From positions 1,116,001-1,180,000 of the forward strand of contig NC_134297.1 of NCBI RefSeq assembly GCF_949628215.1: 64,000 bases of DNA. Reading direction: 5' to 3'. Shown one piece after another: positions 26,301 to 54,500 of the stretch (its first letter is position 1; each line of letters starts with the position of its first letter). The notes beneath the pieces were generated by a model. It worked only from the letters and a program-made list of their open reading frames with translations, had not been told where the DNA came from and did not search any database. The translations under genes and the position numbers were made by a program. The DNA comes from Phalacrocorax aristotelis (lineage: Eukaryota > Chordata > Aves > Suliformes > Phalacrocoracidae).

Positions 26301-29300
26301 AGGGCTAGTCCCTGCTGGGAGCAATCGCTTCCCTTTCTGAGCTGCCAAACAGCCAGGCTCGGTTTGGGATGGACGGCACACTTGCCTGCTGAGGGAAGGG
26401 CGCCGGACACCCCAGCTGGCGCACTTGGACCAGGAAGGCGAGGCCACCTCTCCGAGTAAACCAACAAAGGCTCAGTGCTGAGTTTTCAGTGACACAAATG
26501 GTTGATAATTACAGTTTTGCATCATGGTTTAGGCTGGCAAAGGACGTTACAAATGGAAACCAGGCATGCATCTCAATTAAGCCTATTTATAAACAGCGTG
26601 ACCGCCCACCCATCTCAGCTCTCGCCTGATGCAGCACGCGCACGGCTTTTCACTGCCGCATCTGAGCCTCCCCCATGGAGGAGCGGAGCAGCCCAGTGAG
26701 GGATGCACTGGCTCTCCCCACGCCAGCTCCAGTGCTTACCACGCTGCCCCGGCAGCCTCCCCGTCCCGCCGCAGAGCTCAAGGCTGCCCTGCTGTGCTCG
26801 CCCTGCAAGGCCCGGCGCACCTCTGGAGAGCCGAAGCCTGAAGAAGTGCCAGGTCCCGCCTGAGCCACCAGGGTTAAACCCTCCCTATCCGCCGTGCTGC
26901 AGTTAAATTATGAGCTCATCTTTCTTTCTGCCAGCTGGGCTTTGCTAGCAGCGTCTGCCTACAGCCTCCCAGGCCAGCTGGAGCCTGGGGACCCTGCCGT
27001 GCCACCACCAGGGTGGCTGCTCAGGGAGCAACCTGCCAGGGCGAGGCTGGGAGGGAGCCGAGCACAGGGCGGGGGTGCAGAGCTGCCTGCGGTGCCCTTG
27101 AGCGAGCTCTGACCCCCAGCATGCTGCCGGCACCCCGGAGCCCACCCGCTCCCCAGCCCCGCGTCGCAGCCAGGGAACGTGGCACCATCTGCCGGGTATG
27201 GAGAGAATCACGTCCCCGGCTGCAGCACAGCAGGACCCTCCTCTGCTCTGCGAGGGGCGCATCCTGCCCGGCAGAGAGGTCTCTGGAACACGCAAGCTCC
27301 GGAGGCGGCCGAGGCTTTGCAGAGGAGAGATGCGCAGCTGGACCTTCACGCCCTGTCCATCCACACAGGGCAGGCCTGAGACCAAGGGAGTGCAGGGGAC
27401 TGGCAAACATTTGCTCCCCCGGTCCCTCCAGCTGCAGCCTGCAGCACGCAGGCACTGGAGTGGGCATGTCGCCACACGTTTGCCTGGCCTAGGCTGCGCG
27501 GTACGGACGTGCCTCTCCCAAAATCTCTGTGGCCGGGCAGGTGGCGTGCTGGGAGTGCTCTGGAAAAGCTGCCCCAGCACACACTTATCCTGCTCTTCCA
27601 GGAACTGCCTCCCCTGGAGAGGAGCTCAGGCAGATGCCGGTTCCTCCCTCCAACAGACTGACCAGCCTCAGCAGGCACCGGCTGACTCGGAGCCGCTTCG
27701 GCCAAGCCACCCCATCCCGCAGAGCCGTGTCCTGGCCCCGCAGCGTCAGAGGCGAGACGAGCCAGGCAGGAGCACAGCACGTCACAGTGCCGAGCCGCAC
27801 ACATACCTGCGATGCGGCTCCCGTAGGCTACGCCCACCGTGCAGAAGCTGTTGTTCGGCACGGCGGCGATCTCCCCAGCGCAGCGGGTCCCGTGGTGGTT
27901 GCCGTTCTCCTCGTCAGGGTGAGGCATAGGGTCAGGGTCGTTGGAGTTCAAATCGTAGCTGCCTTCTGGGCTCTGAAAACAGACTCACAGTCACAACTCG
28001 GGGCTCTGCTCTCCTCTCTTTGGGAAAAGCAGGACTTAGGAGCATGCTGCACGGGCTGAAGGACAGCCTGGAAGTCACGGGAACTTAGAGGGCGCTTCCA
28101 CACAGGGCCGCAGCTCAACGCTGCTATCTGGTAAACCCACAACTACGGTGCAAAATCTCCCAGGGAGAGGTTTGCCACTGGCATTTCCCACCCTGGCCGA
28201 GCCCAGGGCGACAGCGTGGGTGAGGCTTTGCCAGCGGCCGAGCTCACGCCGCACTGCCCAGCTCACCGGAGGCCCACGCCGGCCGTGCTGCCTCCCCCGG
28301 CCTCTGGCTCGCCCCAATGCCCTCCCACCGCAGAGCTGACACTCACGTAATTTGGCTGGATGTCTTTGATGGTGTGTTCCACTCCATCGTCCACCACCAC
28401 CACCGTCACGCCGCGCCCCGTCACATTGCGCTCCCAGACACCTGTGACGTTGATGTCCTTCCCCGGGCTCTTGCGGTTGTTCTAAGCACCAGAAAGGACA
28501 GCAAGGGGAGAGGAAAAGCAGAGGAGCGGGTCAGCTGTGAGGAAAGGGGCTCCCGGACCTTTCGGGCATGCTGGCTGACGTGCGGGGCCAGGGCTGGGCT
28601 GGAGCGCAGGACAGAGGTGCAGGACGGTCATGGGAGGTTTGTTTGACGCGGACTGCGAGCAACAGTTGCTCGAGCCACGAAGCGGAGCGCTGCAGGGCCA
28701 ACATCACGCTCCAGCCTGCTAACGGCACGGCACGCTCCGGCCAAAAGCCCTCTGCCCACCCCAGCGCCACGGGCACGCGGCCGGCTGCAGGAGCTGCCAC
28801 CTCCCGTCGCCACGGCGGGCAGGGCGAGCCTTTGGCGCATCCTCCTTGCCACGAGGATGGAAAGTGAGCGTTCTGCCTGCCGCACAACAGCTCGCTTGCG
28901 GCCACGCGAACTGCCTGAGCCTGCTACCACAACGGGAGCCAGAAAATCACTCACCAGATGCCACTGCTGGGGGTATTTGGGATCGTTAAAGTGCAGGCTG
29001 CGTTTGGAGCGTTTCAGAAGCTTCTGCTCCGAGTGCCACCGCACGCTGTCGTGCTGTGCAAACAAAGTGTCCACCGACCTCCTTATTGCTTCGGGTTCGC
29101 CTGTGGCGTGGCTGTCGGGCTGGTAGGAGAAGAGGTAATGGCCTTTGAGCTCCCCAACGCGGCCCATGTTCACCAGCCCCGCGGCCCGGGCCAGCTCCTC
29201 CGCCCGCTGCTCCAGCTCCTCCTCGGGCACGTCCAAGCTGACGGCCCAGGTCAGCCTGCCGTGCCGGGCCTCAGTGGCGGCAGCGCGCTCCCCGCCGCCG

Positions 29301-29422
29301 GCGGGCCCGTCCGACGACGCGAGGGGGATCCAGGCGGCGCTCAGCCAAAGGCACGTGTGGATACAGAGCGTGGCCTCCATCCCCGCGCTCCATAGCGGCG
29401 GCCGCCGCTTCCAATGCGGCAT
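11314..29422 (-). CDS. PCSK7: PCSK7, proprotein convertase subtilisin/kexin type 7
   Basis: Type I membrane serine endoprotease of the trans-Golgi and cell surface that cleaves precursors after basic motifs. Coding exons, gene order: 29422-28955, 28481-28347, 27972-27807, 25903-25813, 25028-24974, 23176-23038, 22610-22510, 17674-17507, 16483-16376, 15365-15263, 13009-12853, 12696-12602, 12447-12354, 12027-11910, 11730-11314. Sum 2415 nt, 804 residues plus stop (human 785). Signal region [15 protein letters not shown]; prodomain ending RSKR141. Catalytic Asp187 ([10 protein letters not shown]), His228 ([10 protein letters not shown]), oxyanion Asn329 (ASGNGGQH), Ser406 ([11 protein letters not shown]). 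A P domain follows. One membrane segment near 667-690 ([19 protein letters not shown]) and an acidic tail ending EDREHQTC. The start at 29422 aligns with human MPK...; Met at 29380 has a better Kozak context and remains possible. Shares a divergent promoter with RNF214. Confidence 0.97.
17675..22509 (-). other. PCSK7: Largest PCSK7 intron
   Basis: A 4.8-kb intron between the exon carrying the Ser406 motif and the preceding exon. I see no exon-like frame with flanking splice sites, no CR1 and no simple repeat of note. Its size stands out in a gene whose other introns run from about 0.1 to 2.4 kb. Confidence 0.6.
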
Positions 29423-29796
29423 CAGACAGGCGGGCTGCAAACGGCGGGGAACAAAACCGGTGAGCGGAAGCCCCTCTGGCCCGGAACGGGGCGGCCACGG
29501 CCTCGCCCGAAGGTCCCACGGCGCCCGGCGGGCAACGCCGGCCCGCCTGGACGTGCCGCCAACCCCCGGGCTCCGGCTCTAGCCGCCCGGCGCCGCCTTC
29601 GCGCCCCCGGGGAGCCGCTCCACCGGGAGAGGTGGGCGGCCCCGGGAAAGGCGGCCGTCGGCGGGGCAGGCCCGGCCGCCCGCCGCGCCCCGGGGCTGGG
29701 CCCGCACTCCCCGGGGCGCTGCGGCCGCGGCAGCCGAGGGAGGGGGCTGCCGTCCCCGGCCCCGGCCCCGTCCCCGGCCCCGTCCCCGCCGCTCAC

Positions 29797-30059
29797 CGGG
29801 CCCGGGCCGCCGCCGCCGCCGCTTCCGGATGCCCGGCGGCCGCTGACAGCAACGTCAGATCCGGCGGCGGCGGCGCAGACCTCCGCTCCGCTAGGGGGCG
29901 GTGTCCCCCGCGGGGCGGGGCGTGGGTCGGCGCTCTGCGCCGCCGCCGGAAGCGGGCGGGGCGGCGCGGCGGGGGGCGCGGGCCTGTGCCGCTCCGCTCC
30001 GCTCGGTACCGGGCGCTGCCCCGGGCCTAGCCCCGGCCGCAGCCCCGCAGCCAGCCCCC
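29797..30059. promoter_or_regulatory. Divergent PCSK7/RNF214 CpG-island promoter
   Basis: Very GC- and CpG-rich block between the two start regions. On the minus strand a non-coding PCSK7 exon probably ends at 29797 (donor GTGAGC), to be joined to the acceptor at 29434. Sites seen: Ets cores GCTTCCGG (29821-29828) and CCGGAAGC (29946-29953), a CRE half ACGTCA (29852-29857), and Sp1-type GGGCGGGGC (29955-29963). No TATA box. Transcription starts are inferred, not seen. Confidence 0.7.
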
Positions 30060-38742
<8,683 letters not shown>

Positions 38743-38906
38743 TGGCTACTTGAACAAAGCGGTCCCGCAGGAGGCGTTGCTGTGAATAGACAGGATCAGT
38801 TCTGAGATTTCTACAGTTCTATATTTATACGACCATGTATACACATGTACATTTTTATTATATAGGTAATGTGTGTATAGAAAGTCTGTATACATACAAA
38901 TTCATA

Positions 38907-38912
38907 AATAAA
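38907..38912 (+). terminator. RNF214: RNF214 poly(A) signal AATAAA
   Basis: AATAAA followed by a TGTGTATATTATGC GU-rich stretch. The 3'UTR is only about 190 nt and very AT-rich (38743-38935), in contrast to the surrounding GC-rich DNA. Confidence 0.9.
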
Positions 38913-39189
38913 GTGTGTATATTATGCAGTGACTTGGTGCTGCTCCGTACTTCGTAGCCGGCAGCCCTGCTGCCTTCCCTCGAATGAGCGCTGAAGCGTA
39001 AGCTGCTTGCTGGGGTGCTAGCGGCTGCTCTCGCTCCCTCTTCCCACTTAGCTTCCGCCAGCTCCGTCTCCGGCGCTGCCCCATGGCGGGACGCCTCGCC
39101 GCCCCGCGCCCCAGTCCCCGGCCGCCTCTGTCACCCACTAGTTCCCCTCTTAGCAACGAACAGGTTCGAGACGCAGAGCTGGGTTTTTT

Positions 39190-42101
39190 GTGGCCTTTTT
39201 TTTTTTTAATGTAATAATAATTTACCGTGTTAACATTCATTGTTCTTACATAGACGATAGGGTACAGAGTTCTGGAGTCTGCAGCAGCAGCTGGCGGGAG
39301 CCGTCCCCGTCCCCCTCCTGCGGGGCAGAGTTCCGCATGCGCCTTCACCCGGCGTTCCCTGCTGTAGCTCCGGCCCTGGGGAGGGAGCGCTCAGGAGCCG
39401 ACGGATTCGGCTGCGCTGCAGCTCAGGATAACCAACCTGTCGCAGTTCCTAGTTCCCCTCTCTCCTAAAGCACGGGCTGACGTGCCAACCCTTTCTCCAT
39501 GGATTTCGGTGGGATTACGGGGTGCTCAGCACCATTTAAAATCTTGCACTTACTCTGTAGAATTTTTTTCCCCCCTTTACTGGCGGCCGGCGGCACAAAT
39601 CGAGCACTGCTAGAGGCACCTGGGCCTCGGGGTCGGCCGGGGCCAGCGCTGCCTGGCTGCGGCATGCCCGAACTCGGCCACAGCCCGAATCTTTCTACGC
39701 GCACGCTTGCCAGCGTGTTTTAAGGCAGTGGTCCACAACGGAGTCTCTGGGATCATGGTGGGGTCCTGGGCAGGCGCGAGGGTGGGGAGGGCTGCGCGCG
39801 CTCTGCAGTCACAGGCCGTGGCCCTCCTGCAGCAGCACGGCTGGACGCTTGCAGCTTTGCAGCAAGGCAAGGGAGCTGGATGCTACCTGCAAGCGCTATC
39901 AGGGACGTGGGGCGGTTTAGGGACGCGGGTAATGGGCTGCTGTGGTGGTGCCCAGGGCTGGGGCCGGCTCGCCTCTCCCGCACGGCCTGCTGCTCCCCCT
40001 CCTGGCTCCCTCGCTGCTTTTTCAAAGAACTATTTAACCGCGGGACGTAGTTGGCAAGCGTTATGCTTGCGGTGGCTGCAGCCCTGCAGCACTCCAGCCC
40101 GTCCCCACCGGAACCGGCGGCTCGGCTCTCGCGCACACCTCCTTGCTTGTGGGGGGACGATGCCTTTTAACTAGTGTTTAAAACAAAACACTTTCCTGTG
40201 CAAGGTGGAGGCAGAGAAGCAAGGAAAGAGAGCGTCATCAACTGCCTGCAAGCTCCAGGGCCTCTGCCCCAGGGAAGGGAGACGGTGAGCCCACAGCAGC
40301 GGGCAGGGAGGAGGGGAGGGTCGTCCTTACGTACCCGAAAAATCCTCCCTTAGCTGTACCAACACGATGAGGACAAAAGTGCCTCCTGCACTCAGTGGCC
40401 TTTCGGCTTGCGAACCACTGCTCTGCGTGCTCCAGCCCTGCCTCCTCCCACATCCCTCCATCAGTGTCACCACCTCCCCCGAAACCGACTCAGCCCCTCT
40501 CCGACCCATCAGGCGCTTCCACGCGAGCGCGCTGCTGCGGAGCAGCCCTGGGTCGTGGCCAAGGCCCTGCGACTGAGCAGCGGGCTAAAAGTATTTTAAA
40601 AAACCAAAACAGGGCCCAACCCCCTAACGCTGGGTTTGGAACAGTGGCTTTCAGCACTAGAATTAAAAATATAGATATATGTATGTATCGTACAGGTGAG
40701 AAGCGACCGCTATTTTTACACCTGTGTGTGGTGTGGGACCTGCTATATACACGCTCTGATCTGCACAGCTGCACTACCAGTGACTCGCATTATAAAAAAA
40801 AAAAAATAAATACAACCATATGTTCAAAAAATAATAAATGTTGCAAGTCCCCCATGGCTGCTGCCTGTCCCCAGGCATGGAGGGTGGCTCGCGCCGCAGG
40901 AGCGGGAGCCAGGGCCCGGGCCCAGCCGCATGGCCTCGGGGAGCGAGCGGAGGGGCGCCGCTGTGCCCTGTGCTGTGGGACTCGCCGGCGGTGAGGCAGG
41001 GCAGGGGCTGCGGGTGGGGGCCGGCCCGGCGCTGGCCCCCCCTATGGCTTTTGATCGGGCGGGTGGGCTGGGGAGTGGCCGGTGCCGGGTGCCGGGCTCG
41101 CTCCTGGCACACGGTTTCGCGTGTGCCCGCATCCCCAAGCTGGGAGGCTGCGCTCCCCAGGGCAGGAAGGCAGCAGCCTCCCGCTTCTCTGTGGCAGGCG
41201 CCACTGATGCTGGAAGGGAGGGGAAGCAGTTTCCCACCCCAAAAGGGATGCAGTGAGCAAAAGCAGAGTGTGGAGAGGATGGGTGCCTGCTCCTGCCTGT
41301 CCCAGGAGGCAGCTGCGAGGGCAGGATGGGCGCGGGGAGCCGTGGGGCTGGCGGCAGCGGAAGGACAGTTTGGGAGGGCGGGAGAAATGCCATGGGAAAT
41401 GTTAGAGCGAGCGGTGTATGGGGCAGCGGGAGGACAGGAGGGAACCCCTCCTCCGGCTGCTCCTGTCGGGCAGCCCCAGGCTGGCCCTGCGTGGCTGCCT
41501 CCAAAAACCCCGGGCCTGGGGACGGGAGGCTCCAGAGGTGTGAACCCTGGAGCCCAGCTTGGGCAGGCAGCCACACAGGGAAGGCACGGCCGCAGTGCGC
41601 GCGCACACATGCACAGCTCCCTGCATGGAGAGCCTGGGCCGGTGGCTTCCCGGCGGAGAGGGCTGGGAAGGGCAGCTGCAGAGGGATGGAGGGAGACGGG
41701 GACAGGCAGGGGACGGATGGCTCATCAGTGTGACTCCATCAAGCTTGGCAGGGCCGGGTAGGAGAGCTTGGGACAGCCTGGCCGATCCTGGTACCGGAGC
41801 AGAGAAGCCGCCACCAGCCCCTAGACCGGGGTCGCTGTGCTTTCATCCCCCTCCCCAGCTGCCACGCTCTTTCTGTAGGTCCCAGATGAAGGCAGCCCAG
41901 GCCTGGGCCCCCCACAGCTGCTCCCAGCCCGCTGGTCCCAACGGGTGCCGAGTCCCCCAGGGCCAGGAGGGCCTGGGCTGAGGGTCTGAGCTCCCCACGC
42001 TGCTGCCCTGCCTCCACACTCCAGCCCCTGGAGAAAGGACCTACCTCTCCCTGCCCTGCTGACTCACCGGCAGCCCCCGGGGCCGCCCCCACGCTCCGCC
42101 G
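39190..42101 (-). other. BACE1: BACE1 3'UTR (inferred) and flank
   Basis: About 2.9 kb without any other gene, between the BACE1 stop and the candidate signal. A long 3'UTR is also known for mammalian BACE1. It contains an AT-rich island at 40650-40840, with a 13-A run at 40796-40806 and, on the transcribed strand, ATTTA motifs. The remainder is GC-rich. No coding frame with splice support was seen on either strand. Confidence 0.6.
39205..39210 (-). terminator. BACE1: BACE1 candidate poly(A) signal ATTAAA
   Basis: TTTAAT on the + strand reads ATTAAA on the BACE1 strand. I found no AATAAA or ATTAAA on that strand between here and the BACE1 stop, so the 3'UTR probably extends to this point. 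Just beyond the signal lies an A-run in the transcribed sense, so a genomic A-tract effect must be kept in mind. Confidence 0.55.
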
Positions 42102-49391
<7,290 letters not shown>

Positions 49392-49502
49392 TTAATCACA
49401 GCTATTTCTCCTCCCTGCAAACCTTGCTTCTCGTGTGGCTCCGGGCTGGCGCGCCTCCGGCTGCGCTAACGCTTTGCTGACCTGCAAAGTCCCCTCCACC
49501 GG

Positions 49503-49768
49503 CACGCATCAAGCACGCGTCGTGCATCGGCGCTTTATCGATGTGCATCAAGCATGATATGTGCTATATCATGCCTGATGCTGCGATATATAGCATCAAG
49601 CATGCATCGATGCTTTATTGGTGACATGCATCACGCATCAGCGCTTCACTGACATGCACCAAGCGTGTCCCATGCGCCATGCATCAATGCTTCGTTGACG
49701 ACACGCATCAAGCATGCGTCACGCATCAGCGCTTTGCTGACATGCATCAAGCCTGTGCAGGCGTGCAG
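49503..49768 (+). repeat. Degenerate GCATCAAGCATG minisatellite in CEP164 intron 1
   Basis: About seven imperfect units, roughly 28-48 bp each, built on ACGCATCAAGCATGCGTC followed by a CAGCGCTTTGCTGAC-like half. The left copies contain an inverted pair: 49545-49560 and 49566-49581 are complementary at 15 of 16 bases with a 5-base loop. Not a family I can name. Confidence 0.85.
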
Positions 49769-51557
49769 GGGCAGCGTTTCAAACTGGAGGGCGAGGGTGC
49801 GATTCGCCCCCCAGCGCTGAGGCTGGGGGCGAGGGAAGGGGCTGAAATGGTGCTGTGGTGGAGTGAGTCGCCTGCGTCCAAATGCTTGGATCGGGTACGT
49901 TTTGGGGGGGGGGAGCGGCACGAGTCCTGTGCCGCTGTTTTGCTGCGGCGTGGCCCGAGAATACCTCTGCGTGGAAACTGCCAGGATTAGTTGCTGCTTC
50001 TGAGGCTGGCTTTACATAAGAGTGTTAAATACGGAGCGGGCTGAGGACAGCGGAAGGTGAAGAGGGTGGCGAAGGCTTGCTTACAAGCAGCGGTGTGGTG
50101 ATCCTGCTCCCGGTGGTCGTTGTTAGTGCACTGATGCTGCCCAGCCCATTGCTGTCATGGCTTGGATGCCCAGCAGGCACCGGAACCCCCTGAATCTCGT
50201 GAGGAAAGCAGAGGTGTGCTTTATGCGTTGAGTATTCTGGGGTTTTCAGGGTAAAAGCTAGTCTGACCTTGTTCCGCTGTGCCTTTGAGCAGTGGGAGCG
50301 GAAGGGACAGTCGTGTCCTCGCTCCTGCCGTGGGTTCACAGCCTCCCCTGTCCTGTGCGGGCGCTGGGGCAGCTGTGGGGAGCCTGCTCAGCCTGCCCTG
50401 GCTCCCCACGTGGCTGGGCGAGCCTAACGCTGGCCAAGTGCGGCCGTGCGGAGCCATGGCTGGGGGCATTTGGGGTGTGGAAATGAACGTCCAGCTGCTG
50501 AAACCTGTGGAGAATGGGTTGTGAGGTTGGACAGGGCAGGTGGCAGGACAAAATCGCTGCCTATGGTCTTTGGGTTAAATAGCAAAGCAATCCTTCAGAG
50601 GTGGGACGCATTGAATTAGGAGCCTTTATAGCTTCCGAAATGCCCTCTGGGAAGGTGAGAGAGGCCAAGGCAAGCCGGCTGTGGTGAGAGGCTGCCTGGT
50701 CCCCAGGCGGTGCTGATTCAGCCGAGGGACTGCTCTCAAAAAGCTGTGCTGTGCTCTGGGGAAACTGTTTTCTCTCTTTCTCTTTTTTCCCCTTCTCATT
50801 TCAGCTTATTTTCTGCCTGTTTAAAAAGTCCCCGAAGCAAGTGCCCATCTCCTCTGTAGAACCCTGAAAGCCTGGGGGGGCTGATTATAACTTCTTTGCC
50901 GCTTCAGCTCTGCTCCCTGTTTTAACAACCCCTGTGAAGCGTGTCTTTGATTTGGTTTTGCTGTGTGCAGTGAAAGAGCCCTGTAAGCAGGGCGGAGAGC
51001 TCTGCCCTGTAGCGTGTTTTCCTTCCTTCGGGCTGGCTTGGGCTGTGGCTGTTGGGACCGGGGCAACTTCTTGCCCCGTGGCCGCAGGGCAGGTGTCGAA
51101 CTGTGAAGTGGAGAGCTCCAGGCTGTGCCCTGCATGGTGTATCTGAGTAGCGCAGGATGGCTCAATCTCCTCGGTGCCAAAATAACAAACCCTAAAGCAA
51201 AACTGAGTTCCAGCAGCCTCTACCTTTTGTTGGGGAGGTGGGGAAACATGCTTGTAAGTAACGTAATATTTCGTCCCCTCCCTTTCTGCTGTTAATTCAC
51301 TCTGAACTGCAGCTCACTGCCCGGCGCCATTAGCTGTGTCCTCCTGCCTTGACCAGAATCCGTCAGTTCTGGCTGCCTTCGCTCCTTGCCCTTCCCATCT
51401 GCACCCACGCTTGGCAGCCCCAGCGCACCCCGTTCCCCTCCACAGCCCCGGTGCTGCGTTTTCTGCGGGGCTCTGCCACGCGCTGTGTGATGAGGGAGCT
51501 TTATTTCCATCTGGGCGCGTTCGGACGTTGTGATTTTGTGTTGCTGCCTTGTGCCAG
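49769..51557 (+). other. CEP164: Rest of CEP164 intron 1
   Basis: About 1.8 kb with no recognised exon, repeat or RNA gene. The acceptor of exon 2 is probably the CAG ending at 51557, after a T-rich tract (TTGTGTTGCTGCCTTGTGCCAG). A second CAG at 51582 is possible. Confidence 0.5.
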
Positions 51558-51594
51558 GTGCGCGCAAGGTGGGTGCCGCCAGGTGGAGGGAGCA

Positions 51595-54500
51595 ATGGCA
51601 GGGGCTATGGTGCGCATCGGTGACCAGCTCATCCTGGAAGAAGATTACGATGAGACGTACATTCCCAGCGAGCAAGGTAACCACCGCCTCTCCTCCCAGG
51701 AGCGGCTGAGAAGGCTGGCTTTATTGCATAGCCCCTGGGGTAGACTGTTCCTCTTCTGTTTTCTTAGAAATCCAGGATTTTGCACGGGAGATTGGGATTG
51801 ACCCTGAGAAGGAGCCAGAGCTGATCTGGCTGGCCAGGGAAGGCATCGTGGCCCCGCTACCACCCGAGTGGAAGCCCTGGTGAGAGCTCTCTCAGCATCT
51901 GTCTGGTCAGGTTCCTGGCCTCCCCGGCCCTTCCCCTGCTGGGCGCTGCCCCCGTAGGCAGCAGAGCAGGGTACCGGCCGGCGAGGGGGGTAATGCCACA
52001 GCTGCCATGCTTCTGTGGCCGGGGGAGCACTCTTCTCACTTCTCATGCTGTTCTTGCCTCGCAGCCAGGACATCACTGGTGATATCTACTACTTCAACTT
52101 CGCTAACGGCCAGTCCACGTGGGACCACCCCTGTGATGATCACTACAGGGAGCTTGTTGTTCAGGAGCGAGAGAAGCTGCTGGCACGTGGCGGCTCGAAA
52201 AAGAAAGAAAAGAAGAAGAAGAAAGAAAAGAAAGAAAAGAAAGACAAGAAGGAGAAGCAGTCACTGAAGCAACCCACCGTGAGTAGGCTCTGCTGCTTGC
52301 AGTGCTTCTGGGGAGGGGCGAGAGGTGGAGGGTGAACGAGTCGCTGTGAATTAGAGGGTGATCCCGTGATGTTGCCGCTGTGGGATGGGAACAGCGATCA
52401 CCTGATGAGGGATCCTGCCCAGCAGGGTCGTGAGTTTGACGAAAATCCAACAGGAGCGGGGGTCGCAGACCCACGCAAGTCGGGAAGTTCTGGTATGGAA
52501 GGCCGTGCCTGGAGCGGGGGGTGCCGCAGCCCTGTGATGCTGCTGCTGAGAGGCGCATGGCACCAGCCGAGGGTGCTGGTGCTGTTCATAGCAGCAGATA
52601 TCTGGAGTGCTGGAAAGATTTCCTTCCTTGGAGAGGACAACAAACGGTGTACATGCAGTTGCTATGATATACAGGCAGTGAGCACAGCTTTAGATGCGTG
52701 AGGTTAGTCTGCTTTGTTGTTGGTATCTGCGAGCGTAACCAAATTCCCTTTATGTCCCAGCGACAGCAAATGATCACTGCCTTCTGTTTGCCAGTAATGA
52801 GAGAAATCTCCAAGGGGAAAAATGGTGGCTGGTAGTGTTGGCCAAGGCACAGACCTCTTCGACTCAGAAAGCCTCAGGCCTTCAATTTGAGCATTTTCTT
52901 TTATGTGTATACATGTCATTTTGAGTGCTCAAAAACTTACACACCTATATACATATAAATTGTTGTTAAAATGAGTATGTATGTCTACTTTAGATGGATA
53001 AGGGTACATATAGTGATACGTGATACATCTTAGTTACTTGCTAATATTTATCTACCTAGGAAATGCAGCCAGGGATTCTTCCTTCAACATCCTTTTGTCA
53101 AATGCCCTCTGCCATTCTGCCCCCCGGGCAGGAGAGTCCTGAGCCAGATAGCCAGACTAGAGGTGAAGGCTGCCTTGACGAAGGCAAAGGGAGACCGTCA
53201 GACGTAAGTGACTCGAGGAGACTATTTGCAGGCACGTGGCCAAACAAACTGTGTCCCCTGCTTGTCTCCAAGTTCAGCAGACTGTGCCAGACCTTACCTG
53301 ATGTGGAGAAAGTTTTAGAAAAGGGCCCCTATTGTAGCAGCTTTGAGGTAGACATCCACCAGGACCAAGATACACCTTTAGAAATGAGAGAAAAGCTTTG
53401 TCTTGGCTCCTCTGACTCGCAGTCTGATGATTTAGAAGTTAGGCCACCAGCGCAACCTTTGTGTGTGTCAGAGAAACCCTATTCACGAGGCTTTAAGAAT
53501 GTCAAAACTCTGCTAGAGGCCCTTGAAGATGAAATCCTACTCTTTGAGGATGAAGAGCTGGAAGAAAAGTGGAAGATGGAAGATGTGATGGGTGAGCATG
53601 TCCATAAGCCTGATCATCGCTTCTCAGTCAGAGAGAAATGTACAGGACTGGATGGGGATGTGGAAAGAAGTCCAGGCATATTGCAAGGCAGAGAAAAAGC
53701 AAGCTTTTACCGCAGGATCAATGAAACGACTCGTTTTGATGCCAGTCCCGCAGATGACTGGAGTTTGCAGGAGACTGTTGATGTTCCAGATGCTGAAGAA
53801 GAGCTGAGATCCAACAGCAAGGTGACTGAGAGTAGAAGTAAGAGAAAAGTTCGGGATGAGCCTTTGGGTCAAGCCATCAGTCTCTACAAGAGCACTGAGA
53901 CCATCAGCAGACCTGAGAGAAAGGGTTTAAAGCTGATGGAAGTAGGAGCAGATACAGAAGTCAACAGTAGCAATGGTATGCTAGAGAGCCGCTCTGCAGT
54001 CCCTCAGCAGATCGCAGATACACTACCCTGCTTCCGAGGGGTAGATGCAAAGAGAGGAATCGATGTGGGTCTTCATTCTGCAGTGGATCCTACATCAAAA
54101 GATGTGTTTTCATCTGCTAAAGGTGGCTGGAGAAATAATGGAGGAAGTGGTTTGATATCAGAGTCTGATAGGAGCGATTCAGCCAGTTCTCATGATGACA
54201 ATGCAGCCCAGGTACTGGGAGTGAGCCGTCGCTTCTCTCCACGCCACGAGGCTGGGGGACAGAAGGATGAGCGCTCCTTTGCAGGAGAGCCTCTGCTGCC
54301 TCATCCCCTCCTGGGGTCATCCCTGGCTCAGACACTAAGTCCTGCCCAGAAGTCAGAGAGGGGGCGTAGCTCCGAGGGGATGAAGTTATGCCACAGGCTG
54401 CAGCAATGTGCGAAAGGCCCCAGCCCAGCACCTGGGCCCATCAGTCTTATGGTGGATTTTTGTGGAAAATACGCTGGCCAGGAGCCTGATGGTCCTGGAG

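Noticed and set aside
40796-40806. A-run and AATAAATAAA-like sequence on the + strand near 40800-40840 as a poly(A) site
   Set aside because: No plus-strand gene ends here; RNF214 has a clear signal at 38907. The tract lies within the inferred BACE1 3'UTR on the opposite strand.
52197-52259. Purine-rich AAAGAAAG run as a microsatellite
   Set aside because: It is coding sequence for the conserved Lys-rich stretch after the CEP164 WW domain.
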